Assembly: GCA_026874595.1 (NCBI GenBank)
Contig: CM049306.1
Location: forward strand, 107,217,142-107,281,141
Length of the DNA stretch: 64,000 bases
Origin: Sipunculus nudus
Lineage: Eukaryota; Annelida; Sipuncula; Golfingiida; Sipunculidae
Direction: 5' to 3'
In this document: positions 1-11,745 of the stretch, piece after piece
How the letters are laid out: the number at the start of each line of letters is the position of its first letter
Numbering within the stretch: position 1 is the stretch's first letter
Program-made: the position numbers and the translations under genes
Notes under the pieces: model-generated
What the model saw: the letters and a program-made list of their open reading frames with translations, nothing else
Database searches by the model: none
Told to the model about the DNA's origin: nothing

Positions 1-2990
1 TTTTACTGTCACATTCCTTAAAACATTATGATTATTACACTATAGCAATGTTACATTACTCTAAACAATACCAGCATATAATTTGTATTTAGTGTTAAAT
101 GTCTCTGACTTTAACCCCAAAGCTATATCAAGGCAGCAATAATCAGACAGCTGCAATACTTAAACAGAATAACATCTCATAACGCTACAGAAAAAAGTCT
201 CAGAACAAGAGACTTTTTGGCCATCTAGGGATCTGGTCATGTTTCGTATGCAGAAAAATGACCCCTAGGTTGATGTTTGTATTAAGCCCATATGGTGGTA
301 GACATTTATAGGAACTGCTTTCAAAAGAACAAGCTCAGGGTAATGTAGCAGTGAAAAGCCAATATCCTTTGGCAGAGCAAAACTACAAAGCTAATAATAC
401 CATGCTCTTTATCTTCTATCCTGAGAGGGGATATTGACCAAGCAACAAATCTGCACTTTGTTACTGGAGCCGTCCTGTGGCTGGGACAGAGGAGAGCATT
501 CACCTTGTATTAGCGATCAATATTGTTCTAGGTTGATGGATGTTTAATGTTTCCTGCTCCTGCGGTGTCATGAGATTGGCTTGCTCATCACAACATTCCC
601 TTCACACATATATTCTTTTCCGAGGCTAAAAATCGATGAACGCTATCCCAGGGTGCTTTATTTGTTGGCTCCATTGCCATAAGAAAGTATTGCATCTGCT
701 CGCTAATCGGGTGATTTGGATCTGTTTTTCGCATGGAGGGAATGTAAATTAAGACTCCTTAACTTGTTTTCCCCCACAAAATAGATCTATTAAAGCTGTC
801 TTTGTCAAATGTCTGTTCTTATATTTTTGTTGCTCAGTACACAGTTCTACAGGTCACAATATCAGGTCATCAGTCATTAAAGGTGACAAGTCTGGTTCAC
901 TTTTTTGGTTCTGCCAGCAACTGGCAGTGGACATTTCAGAAGAAATATAGGTTAATATTGTGTCATTCATGAACATTTTACTTGACACTCTCAGACTATA
1001 AAAAGTTTGATGCATTAAGTAATATAAACCAAGTACTCATATAGCTACAGGTCATTATTTATAAAGGTTTACATAAGTCTAGATCCCTGAAAATGATGGC
1101 CAAAAAAGTGAAGGATTCATTAGAAAGAATGGATAAATTGTGATACTTGTGAATATTCTGAAAAAGGTGATAAGAAAAAAATATGGTGATGCTACCTGTG
1201 TGCATCAGTTTCATTTTATTACAAGGTCGGTTGTTAAACAATCAGTGTTCCATCAGCTCAGCCTGCTTTATAAGGTGGTCTGAACATTTTCTAAATATCC
1301 TGAAAATAAACACCAAACACCACATCAACACCAATTTATCTATTAATGTTTCTTATCTAATGATAAATGATGTAGTGATATCTGTCAGTAATTGTTTTTT
1401 AGAACAAAATACATATAGCAATTGAAATATAACTTGATATGCCAGAGTTTGTAAACATACTGGTAACTGAACTTTCAAGCAAAGTCTCAGACTTATTAAT
1501 GCATTATAGTTTAAGTCAGACATCTGATATCCATGCTCTTAACTCTCATTCTTCCATAGCTTTTTAACTGATATGATTTTGGAATTTTTTAATTACTATT
1601 TTTTATCATGTCACAAGTTTAAAAATAATTATTTAAACCAACATATTAACCTCAGTACAATTCTTTTAAAGAAGACACTTGGTTGCCTGTACCTTGTGAG
1701 CCAAGCCTTTATTTATTTCAATGAAAATATGTCATCAGCACTGCATGGATATTGTCCTGAGCTATGTGAAGTGTGATGATGTAATGGATATGGTTCTGGA
1801 TCAGGTTATAGGCTCATGTCCTGTTCAAACCATCCTCCACAGTTGGACCTGTGGCCAAGATCTTAACCGCATTGATTAGAAATAATAATTAACCTGGTCA
1901 GCCATGTTGAACTGCGATGGATGATAGTTGTCAAAGTGATCTGTGGAATTTGTTGTTTGACTTAAATTTCCTTTCATGGAGACTTGGAGGAAAGGATATC
2001 TAAGTTTTAAGCTGCCTGGGTTTCAGAAATCATTGTTTATCTGTCCCTTGTTCTCATTTGGTATTAGCATGATCAGCTGAGCTCCCTGGCCCAAAAGTCA
2101 CTTCATAACACAAGTTCATAATAGGACATTAAGAGACTTTTAACTTTACTTTAGTCCTTTCCTCAATGTTTAGAAGAGTATTCGCTGGAATAATTTAATG
2201 CTTACTTTTCTAAATGGTTTCAAACCTTTCCATTTTCTGTTTTTGTTACAGTTGGACTTTATGCGTTGATGGTCATGTCACAGATACATGACAGTCGTGT
2301 GATATGATCAATATATTTGCAAGTCACCATGGCGACAAGGGAATTGCATCCATATAGCATCCTTATTTCAGGTTACTGCAGACAGTTGATCATATCTATT
2401 ATATCTGTCGAGACGGCAAATTTGCATTAGATTGGGTAGTAGACTTCCAGCTGATTGGACTTGAAAATGTCAGCAGCTGGCAGCAGAAGCATTCTCTTCA
2501 GTCAAATATTATAAGAGTTATAACATATAAATTGAGGTAGAAGTTAGGCTTATATGTGTCTTAATGATAACATCAGTCACTGTTAAATTATAAATATGAA
2601 AGCCCTTATTCATAGACCAGGCGTGCCCACTGTATCTGGCATGCATTAAACATGAAGCAAAATGAAACCGCTCGTGACTTGCACAATACAAAAATACCAC
2701 TTTTCAGTTTGTACCAAGCAGGTCAGATCAATACAAGGAAGGCACTATGAAAGTTAGCAAGAAACAATAATCTCTCAATCATATGTATAGAGAACAGTCA
2801 GCTCTACTTATATGAAACCTGGTTATTTGGAATTTCCTTTTAATCAAAATTATCCAAATATTATTCAAACAGATACTCTGCCTTGTATTTAAATTGCTAC
2901 TATGGTGGGCAGTTACCTGTTAATATTTATGCATCACCTTTGCTCACCTATGTGTTTATTGGGTCATACAGACATATTTTCATACTGATA
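1..2990. other. no gene recognised; AT-rich noncoding
   Basis: Reading both strands shows no conserved peptide flanked by splice sites, no RNA gene and no clear repeat. Open frames here are short and lack family features. The segment lies upstream of the two recognised GINS4 exons on the same strand, so it could be a GINS4 intron or intergenic DNA. The sequence does not decide between them. Confidence 0.5.
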
Positions 2991-2999
2991 CAGTTTATT

Positions 3000-3960
3000 A
3001 GGGCAAGCGGGTGCCCTATAGTAATCGACCTGTCCGTCTGTCTGTCCATCTGTCTGTCCGTTCGTCCGTCTGTCCCTCCGTCCACAAATTCTTTTCCGGA
3101 TAATAACTCCAGTTAGGATTGACGGATTAAGTTCAAACCTGAAATATGTATTAACCATCAATTATGGAAGATCCCTACCGATTTTGGGGTCCGGAGGTCA
3201 AAGGTCAAAAAAGTTATTCACAGTTTGGTGTTAAATTTTAGGTCCCTCTTTCAGCAGGGCAGAAACCATAATTGTAACTATAATTGTTTGTTCCACCTTA
3301 ACAGTAGGACAGGTCCTCATGTAAACAGCAATGAGGCATGATACATGGTCATAGTCAGCCAGTTTTCTGTAAGTTATGCTGTAAAAACCATTACTGAACA
3401 CCTAGTATGGTTGCGCTTTCTTAGCAAATATGCATGCAAAAGGACACACATTGTTAACACAATAACTTGTAAAAAGTATTTCATATAAGGTCCTCAGACT
3501 TACAGCAGTGATGGAACTTTTGATGGGCTACATCATGTTTGAAGATGGGTGACCTTGATGGATTTTCAAGGTCACAGAGGTGATAATGCTAAAATGATGT
3601 TAACCAAATAGCTCGCAAACAATTTGACTAACACTCACTGAACTTGCACCAGTAATGTTTGTTATGAAGGGCTAGGTCAAGTTCGAAGATTGATGACCTT
3701 GACAGAGGCGATAATTCTCAAATGATGTTAATGCAATAACTCACAAAGAATTTGATGAACAATCAAATTTGTTTCTGCATAATAACTCCCCTAACATATG
3801 ATGGATAAGATTCAAACATAAGATGTATCACCCATGGCCTAAGGGAGAAGCTTATTGATATTTGAGTCAGAAGGAAAAAAAAAGTAATACACAGTTTGGT
3901 CTTCAGTTGCTGGTGTCTCTTTCAGCAGGCCAGAAATGGATGAATCTTTTTTGAGTCACT
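3000..3960 (+). repeat. dispersed mollusc-type repeat with TCCG/TCTG microsatellite
   Basis: The segment opens with a degenerate TGTC/CGTC tetranucleotide tract (about 3030-3085). It then has two related units (near 3090-3280 and 3765-3950) that share a 'ataataactcc' block, a 'ggtcaaaggtcaa'-type block and a 'tctctttcagcagg' block. Related text recurs near 14690-15370 and 40870-41090, so this is a dispersed family. A perfect DR1 nuclear-receptor type element, AGGTCA-A-AGGTCA, lies at 3195-3207. No coding capacity is seen. Confidence 0.7.
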
Positions 3961-5835
3961 TGTGTACAGCGTCATTACATTTTCACAGCATATTTTGTAA
4001 AGACAATTTGAAGATTCCCCAGAAAAGGATACACTGGCCCAACGCACCACAGTGGCTCTCATTTAGACCATGTTAGGACAAATCTATCTCCACTTCCAAC
4101 ATCTCAAGGAATTTGGACCAATATTATAGTGACCATCAACAAATTTACATCATTGATATTCATAAGTAGCCATTCTACACATCACAGCGCATCTGTAGAC
4201 CCAAGCCCAAGAACAGCTGAATCTCATTTCAAGAGAATGACCATTTTATCACTACTAACCAGCAGCTGACTCTTTCTAATACTACAAGGTTCATGTACAG
4301 ACTCAAGCCTCTATTATAATAAGGCCAATTCAACATACAAATACTTGAAAAATATTTGACACAGCCCAGCCAAGACTTCAACCAAGAATAATTGGCACAG
4401 GTAATACCAAATACAGAAACTAAAAATGCATGCAGTTCTTTTATATCATTATTTTGATAGCTTTGAACATTTTCACTGTACCATATCTTTTCTTCCAGTT
4501 TATACATGTCAGCTGTTCTTTACGGGTTCTTCAATTTTCAAATATCACTCTATCAACCCATGCTACCAAAGTACACCAAATTCACAGTACTTCAATTTAT
4601 AATGACTGCATCTTTTGCGGGGCCCTTACTGACCTGTCAGTTTTCTAGTTGTACCAGTCATGAGATAGCTATGTAGATGTGACAGTTTTATATCAATTTT
4701 TCATTTTCAAATTCTATGTTATTTTTTAACTAATTCACTACAAAGCAAATGTTAACCACTTAACATATAATATGAAAATGGTGACCTTCAGGGAAGGTCA
4801 TTTATCATCTCCTGCTGTTGTCCAACATAGCTCTTCTAGTATCAAGAATTTGCATAAAAATAAAACATGTCAATGTTTATTAAGTGCAGTCCCCTGTATT
4901 TGAAAAGCTGATAGAAACAGCTTTAATAAATACCACATGAGGCACACTTGATGATGATATATTTAGATATGGACTGGCTAATCACAGTACAAAGTTACCT
5001 TGCTTACCAGTACTGGTGTGTTGCTGTTTCATAATAAATGATCTTTTTAATGGACCTGGCATTAGTCACAAGACATTCACATTGTAAATGCCCCATGTTA
5101 TGATAATTGAATACCTGCGGTGCTACAAGAAGCCAAAGCACCTGTTGGAAAAGTGGAAACATAAAACCTGGGTTCTCCATATAACAAACTATCAGATATT
5201 CAAGAGGTGAACTTTGACCTGCTCAGCTTGCTCTGCTGTTTTATTGCTCACTCTCAATGACTGGTGTTGTGCTTGATGGGTAATTTCTGACTCCTATCTG
5301 TGACTGTGTTTCTGGATGAGCTCTCTGAGGGCTGCTGTACTCCCCCTGCTTTTGAAGGGCAGGGCTTCTCACAAGTAGAAAGACCTATAAATGTCTTGTG
5401 GCAAGATGAAATACATTCTTTCTTTAGTTTATCAGTTGTTGTGCTGAGCTGAGTCTGCCTTGCAGCAGTCGATCATTCTATTCTTTTTACCAGTCCCTGT
5501 ATTCATTGAATTGGCCCACTTGCTGACTATGTGGTTATTTGAATGTGCAGAATTATTTTCAAATTCTTATTGAAAACATGAATTTAAACCAGCTAACCTT
5601 AGAAACAAGTGAAATATAGAAGAAAAAAAAATGGCATGGGTCACATGTTTATCTGTTCTAATAATCTATTTAACATCATTATGAAGAGCAGTATTTCTGG
5701 ATTAAACCAGGTCTGTGTGACAGTCTGCCATACTTGTATGCACAGCCCACCCCTAGGTGGTGGTGTGTGTCATGTTTTAATAAATAAATGGTAAATGTGT
5801 TGTATCTTAATGAACTCTTAGTATTAGTCAAAATT
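3961..5835. other. no gene recognised
   Basis: This is AT-rich noncoding sequence. One short open stretch near 5100-5215 contains 'EYLRC', which superficially recalls the GINS4 'YLRCRL' block. The flanking residues do not match and no splice sites frame it, so no exon is called. Confidence 0.45.
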
Positions 5836-6101
5836 TTAAAGGGGCCGAATCACCTATCTGACTTTATAAACCAAAGGTAATCCCTTGGAGCTTTTATAAA
5901 AATAGGCCAGAAAACATGGATATCACAGCACACAGGCTGCTACTTTTGTTTATATCAATGTGTTAATAATATGTCGGGGCCTACATAATATTCAAAAACA
6001 AATTCAACAAGGGCATCTGGCAGCTGATCAGATATATACACAGAGGAAGCCAGAAATCACATAAAGTCATTTTTAAAAGGTAGGTCAGTGGGCACCTTTA
6101 A
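5836..6101 (+). mobile_element. MITE with TTAA-flanked inverted ends, copy 1
   Basis: The left end reads TTAAAGGGGCCGAATCACC and the right end reads GGGCACCTTTAA, giving inverted termini that start at TTAA. A second copy in opposite orientation at 35263-35734 shares the ends and internal blocks (an 'accaaaggtaat' block, a 'ttttataaaaataggcc' block and a region around 'gggcatctg'). No transposase frame is present, so the element is non-autonomous. The TTAA may be a target duplication, as in piggyBac-like elements. The superfamily is an inference. Confidence 0.75.
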
Positions 6102-7756
6102 TAATGCCAGGTTAGACACATTTATTACATTTAAGCTGCCAAACACAGTATCCCATGATCCAAAACAGAAGCTTCCTCTTTGTAAATAATCCAAAACCTA
6201 AATCCAAATCCAAATTTTAACTTTCAAATGCATTTTTTTGAAGATTTGATTTTGATTTTAGGTAATTTCTCTGTGTCATTTCTTCCTACCATCTCTTCAG
6301 CAGCCTATATTCCAGCAGAACATAGTCACACATGGAACTTAATTTCAGTTACCACTTTTTCAAAAACCTCGAAAGCAAAATATTATAATTTGAATATAAC
6401 CTCATATTTTCACTCTGCTGCCATTACTGCAGGATATGACTTTATGATTATTACTAGCCCCATGCTCTTTAAGAAAGACACCACTTATAGACTGAATGAT
6501 AAAAACAGAACTGGTAAAAAAAATGATGGAAAAAAGTGCTGGTACACCAAGGCAGATACTTGGCACAAGCTCACACAGATATTTCCAGCAGATTTTCATG
6601 CACCATGAGCAGCTTGGTTGGCTCTGTGCTGGTAATAGCTGGGGCAATGACCCACCAACTTTGTTTGTGCTCAGTAACCTTCTGTCTACCAGGTGAGATA
6701 AAAATCTGGGTGTAGGTCAAGCTGCATTGGGAGAAACCCCTGGGGAGAAAAATGTAATCAGTCAAGTTCATTCATTGTGCATATTTTGCAGGTTAGTCTG
6801 TGAAGGGTTCCAAGGTGCGTTTTTATAGCTTTGTTCACAGATCTGTTATAGTAATTAGTCTCCAGGAAAATATCCACACTTTCCAGTTTTCATCTTAAAA
6901 TCTACGAAAGTCCAAGTGTTCAGAATTGGAGAATTTAGGACGTCAGTATTCTTAATTTTTAGCAAAATAGTCAGAAGTCCATAGAGCTTCTTAAATTTCT
7001 GCACACCAATAAAAGGTCTGTTTTTCATGTTTAAACTAATAAAGACATCAGTTGCATAATTGATAAATTTATTTCATAATTTTAAAATCTAGTGTGAAAA
7101 AAACATTTGGCTGTTGCTTCTTAAATATGTTGTTTTTGCATTTCCGAAACGTTTTGATCAGGAATTTGGTGGTTAACATTGATCAGGGATATACATCTCT
7201 CTATCTTTTTGCATATCATGTTCAATAAACTGACATGATCTGTCCTTTGAATTGGGTGGTTGTACTCCTATAAATGTCCTTTATTTGACCTGCAGTTTTC
7301 AGCAGAAATTGTGATATACCAACATATGTATGTTCACATATATTCTTGAGCTGAATAGCATATCACTCTTACCAACAAAACCAATACAGTGAATTACAAA
7401 TGCTAATTGACTAGTTTTGCTCATACAAATATACATATAAGTACTAGTCATGTATGATTGTTTGTGATGTGTTCACTTGGGAATTCACACTGTAGTTTAT
7501 ATATAAGATCATGTGTTTTACTTTTACACAGAGTATGGCATCCGTCATAGCTCTTTATATATCAGTAGGCAAGATAACAATAGACATTGGTTTTCGTCAG
7601 AATGGAGTTGACTTGTTTCTTGGGGGATTATAATAATATATGTCTTCTCTTAATACCTTTCAAGATGATATGTTACTATTATTTGCAAAACATGTGTAAA
7701 GCAATATTAAGAATACATGTCTCAGCCAGGGAGAACAAGACAAAATGATGTCATCA
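6102..7756. other. no gene recognised
   Basis: AT-rich noncoding sequence. The portion near 6500-6700 is richer in GC and is open in several frames but shows no recognisable domain. It may be an old repeat. Confidence 0.4.
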
Positions 7757-7916
7757 GGGGCCTGTTGCAATAACATTTTACTGGACTTAAGCCCAGTTGG
7801 GGGCCTAAATACCATGATTACAATTGTGACGTCATAATGGTTACCATGGTGACACACAGATACCCCTGGGCTTAAGTCACCTACATGACTTAAGTCACCT
7901 TATTGCAACACACCCC
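7757..7916. mobile_element. 160-bp MITE carrying a CRE, abutting a tandem array
   Basis: The termini are inverted: the left end is GGGGCCTGTTGCAATAA and the right end is TTATTGCAACACACCCC. Inside these lies a second inverted pair (cttaagcccag / ctgggcttaag). A perfect cAMP-response type palindrome, TGACGTCA, sits at 7827-7834. A diverged relative at 55333-55511 conserves the CRE and its surroundings. There is no coding capacity. The base 5' of the element (gatgtcatca) matches a piece of the 45-bp repeat unit that begins immediately 3' of it. Confidence 0.75.
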
Positions 7917-7920
7917 AGAT

Positions 7921-8483
7921 CATCAACCAGTCAGTCACATGACATACTGATGTCATCAAATCTGACGTCAACCAGTCAGTCACATGACATACTGATGTCA
8001 TCAAATCTGACATCAACCAGTCAGTCACATGACATACTGATGTCATCAAATCTGACATCAACCAGTCAGTCATATGACATACTGATGTCAACAAATCTGA
8101 CATCAACCAGTCAGTCACATGACAAACTGATGTCATCAAATCTGACATCAACCAGTCAGTCACATGACAAACTGATATCATCAAATCTGACATCAACCAG
8201 TCAGTCACATGACATACAGATGTCATCAAATCTGACATCAACCAGTCAGTCATATGACATACTGATGTCATCAAATCTGACATCAACCAGTCAGTCACAT
8301 GACATACTGATGTCATCAAATCTGACATCAACCAGTCAGTCACATGACATACTGATGTCATCAAATCTGACATCAACCAGTCAGTCACATGACATACTGA
8401 TGTCATCAAATCTGACATCAACCAGTCAGTCACATGACAAACTGATGTCATCAAATCTGACATCAACCAGTCAGTCACATGAC
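7921..8483. repeat. 45-bp tandem array, 12.5 copies
   Basis: Twelve full 45-bp units run from 7921 to 8460, followed by a 23-bp partial unit, with no indels and only scattered substitutions. Each unit carries a palindromic E-box, GTCACATGAC (11 copies; units 4 and 8 have GTCATATGAC instead), and a TGACATCA motif. Unit 2 has a perfect TGACGTCA. Because the unit is 15 codons long and lacks stops in some frames, long open frames appear on both strands (about 190 residues each). They are by-products of the periodicity, not evidence of a protein. Confidence 0.95.
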
Positions 8484-11160
8484 CGACACATTTTTAGGGT
8501 TCCTAGAATGAAAGAAATTTAACCCTCTATTAGTCAGAACCACTAGAGTATGACAGCTAGATTTGATTAGATTACAGATTTGCATGATATTAAATTTCAG
8601 TGCTTATGGTTTCCAAATCGCTTATGAAAATGCTGGGTGTGAAGGGTTAATGTGCATGCTATGCATATTACTCATCACAGAATATAAAACATATGATGTT
8701 ATGCATTATTGCTTCAGGTGTTATTTATGTGCCAGATGTATGCCATTCCTGTTAATATTCATGAGCTGCTTTCATTTTCCTGAATATTCATTAGCTATGA
8801 AATGAAACCGGAGTCATGAAGGTTGAATGCCACCATTGATAAGAGCGATGACATCATGACTGTTCTCACACATGTAACACTGGATAGATTGTGAGTCAAA
8901 AAGGATCGTTTATTATATTCCTTTTTAATATAATTTTAGGTTTTTGTTTTCATGTGAGTTCAGTGCCATTTTATTAGATACTGATATCCATAAATGATGT
9001 GAAGGACCAGGATGTCAGCTGGAACAGATGTCAGGAATATAGATATCACATTTGGGTTCATATGCTTTTGGCACCAATCAAATACTAGTATATTAAAGGC
9101 AAGTCGCGTGCTAAGTTCACGTGGGTTCAACCCTATGGTAGCATATGATTTTCAGCTAATGTTGTATTTGTGAAGAGGAAAAGGTCGCATCCCTAGCTTG
9201 GCCTGCTGAAATATCAACTCTTCCTGATAAAAAATTGAATTAAAGAGGATGACACCATTAAGTTGTGAAAGAATAAAGACCTGACAATCCAACATTGTTG
9301 TGACACCTGTTGCTCGATTTAACTTCTCAATGATTTAAATGTGTAAGGTCAAGAAACAAATATAACTAAAAATCCAAGAAAACCATGTGATATTCCATAA
9401 GAAATAAAATCCTTGCATACTATTCTGTAAATTGTATTACAGGAACTAATTCAGCTCCGCATTACCTCATTTTCATAAATTACTGACTTCAGCACAGTGT
9501 CATGCATATTCTTATGCAACCCCAGAGGTTTTGCTGATTTCAGAAAATAAATTAGTTAATTTTCTCCTTCTTCTGTGTTCCATGGGCAGCCCCAGATGTC
9601 AAGTCCTGTTATAATGATAAAGTGATAAAGTCTTGGTCAGATCTTCCTCTGAGCACACTGAGAAATATTTACATTGAATAATAAAAAATATAGTTTTATT
9701 TATAGCATCTGTGATGCAGGTCCTTTTCTGATCATTTCTGCCCCTGAGGATGATTATGCAATTTGGTTCATTATTTAAGCAACCTCAGTAAACAATCAGT
9801 GATTCATGGATGGGACCTTAGAAAATTGATATTGAGGATGATTAAAGGAATGGATGATTATCAGATATCTCCTCACTGGAGAATAATTAAGCAAGGTTAA
9901 CCTGACATTTCTGTAAAATTATAATCATGTATGTGCTACCTACACAAAAGACAGTACTCCTAACCTAATGTATCGCCATAGAATTAGAGCCATAGAAATC
10001 AAGGATAATATTGAGAATTCTCCCTCTGTCTCTCCCTCTCCATACAGGCTGAATGGGACCTACTTTACTTTCATGAAGTCCCATTTAAGTCCTGTTATAA
10101 ATACACTTGCTGAAATATATTATTCTTTCTATGCATTATTTTTCTTTGAACCTGGTTTATCTCCTATGATATTTTTTACAGATAAATAATTCTAGGAATA
10201 ATTCCAGGGAATCCCTACATGATACTTCAAACAGAGAAATAAAAAAAACACAGTTTGAGGTCTAGGTGAAAAAAGCAGTGCCAGGCCTACGGCACACTCA
10301 CTGACCCAGATACCATCCACCGAGAGGGGGAATCAATACTGACAAGTAGATGTGGGTTTTTTTTCACCACACCATGCATAAAGCCCCACACAATTCTTTA
10401 CTGTCACTCTGGGCCTACTTTATTTCAGGCCAGAGACCTGGCGGGTCGTATGCGTTCATTGACTCCAGCGAGTCACGAGCCGGGCCAAGGTTATCAGGAG
10501 TGCTGACCTTGAATTCTTCTTACCTTTTTGCCCTCACTTGCATATAAAAAGTATTTGCCCTGATCTTATCAATAAAATATAACTTATGATTTATCATCAC
10601 AGGTGAATTATTCTGAAGTGTTGGAGTACATGTAATATTTGTAATCACTCAACATTTCCTTTAAAAAGTTCACCTTTGTTCATTGATAATATTATTTTTA
10701 TGCTGTTTTTAATTTTACAGTGATAAAGATAAAATGTACCATCAGATATTTTCTTGTGACACCATGCATACATTATCTGATACATAATTGACAGTAACTC
10801 CTAGCTCCTAAAACCTGACATATTAAAAGCACATTTATGCCTGTATATTGCTTGCAGTCTAGTCAAGCACCTGTCTGTTAGCCTGGCCCAAATCATATCC
10901 ACTGAACCTAGAAACTTCTAACTGAATATGCAGGGAGATCAATGAAAAATGTCCTGGAAACTTGAAATTAGGTCACTGAGACTATTTTCTCAGAGTAAAG
11001 GGGGTTGCCCCCAAGAATAATTAAACATTTGATACAAAACATCCTGTATCTCAGTAATTAATTCATGAAATGCCATGACTGTCCTGCCGTGTCCTGAAAC
11101 CTTATTTGTTATTAGGGCCATACTGTGTGTCAGTCTATCAGTCTGTTTGTGTTTCTGTAC
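8484..11160. other. no gene recognised
   Basis: Noncoding, AT-rich. A tRNA B-box-like fragment (gtgggttcaaccc, near 9120-9133) may be a SINE remnant. A GC-richer patch at about 10260-10520 starts after a polypyrimidine-AG and is open but matches no family known to me. Confidence 0.45.
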
Positions 11161-11745
11161 ATTGGTCACTTTTAGCTCAGCTGACTATAAGTCATCTGAG
11201 CTATAGTCGTGGTCCTTTGTCCTTTGTCCTGACGGCCATTAACAGGGCATGTTTTAAAACTGATGGACCTAAGAATCCAAAATTTTGCAAACAATTAGAT
11301 GTCCCCAAAATCTCCTACCATACTGAAAATTGGGTCACTAAGACTTTGTTCCTACGAGATTTTAAGAAAAAACCTTTGTTTTCCATTAAAAACCCATTGT
11401 TACAGTTCAAGACTGCCTAATATCAAAACCACTGATCTGAATTTGATCATAGCAAATATGCATATTCTTCCATACTTTTCATATGTACATACCAAAAATC
11501 AGGTCAGTATTGCATAATTTGTTGAAGTTATGGGGCCTAAACATAATGCACCTTGTAAAAAATCAGGAAATATATTTACTCACTTAACATAAGAATTGCT
11601 GTATTTTTTTCAGGGATATAAATTCATTTAATCAAGATTCAATTGTATACCAAAAATTAGATCTGAATTTTGCATTGTTTTTAAGTTATTAGCATAAATA
11701 TAAAATCAGTACCTTAAATTTTGCCCAACTTTGGCTACAGCATGT
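11160..11745 (+). repeat. 2.6-kb repeat family, truncated copy A
   Basis: The segment begins with the family's terminal hairpin (11174-11202) and shares with copies B and C the block containing 'gatgtccccaaaatctcc' and 'ggactgcctaatatcaaaa' or close variants. It lacks a 3' end before copy B begins, so it is truncated or is an extra 5' module joined to copy B. Confidence 0.75.

Noticed and set aside
5100-5215. 'EYLRC...LLEK' peptide as a GINS4 exon
   Set aside because: Only a few residues match the family, the rest diverge, and no proper splice sites frame it.
7900-8522. Two overlapping ~190-residue open frames on opposite strands
   Set aside because: They arise because the 45-bp unit is a multiple of three with no stops in those frames; no gene signals are present.
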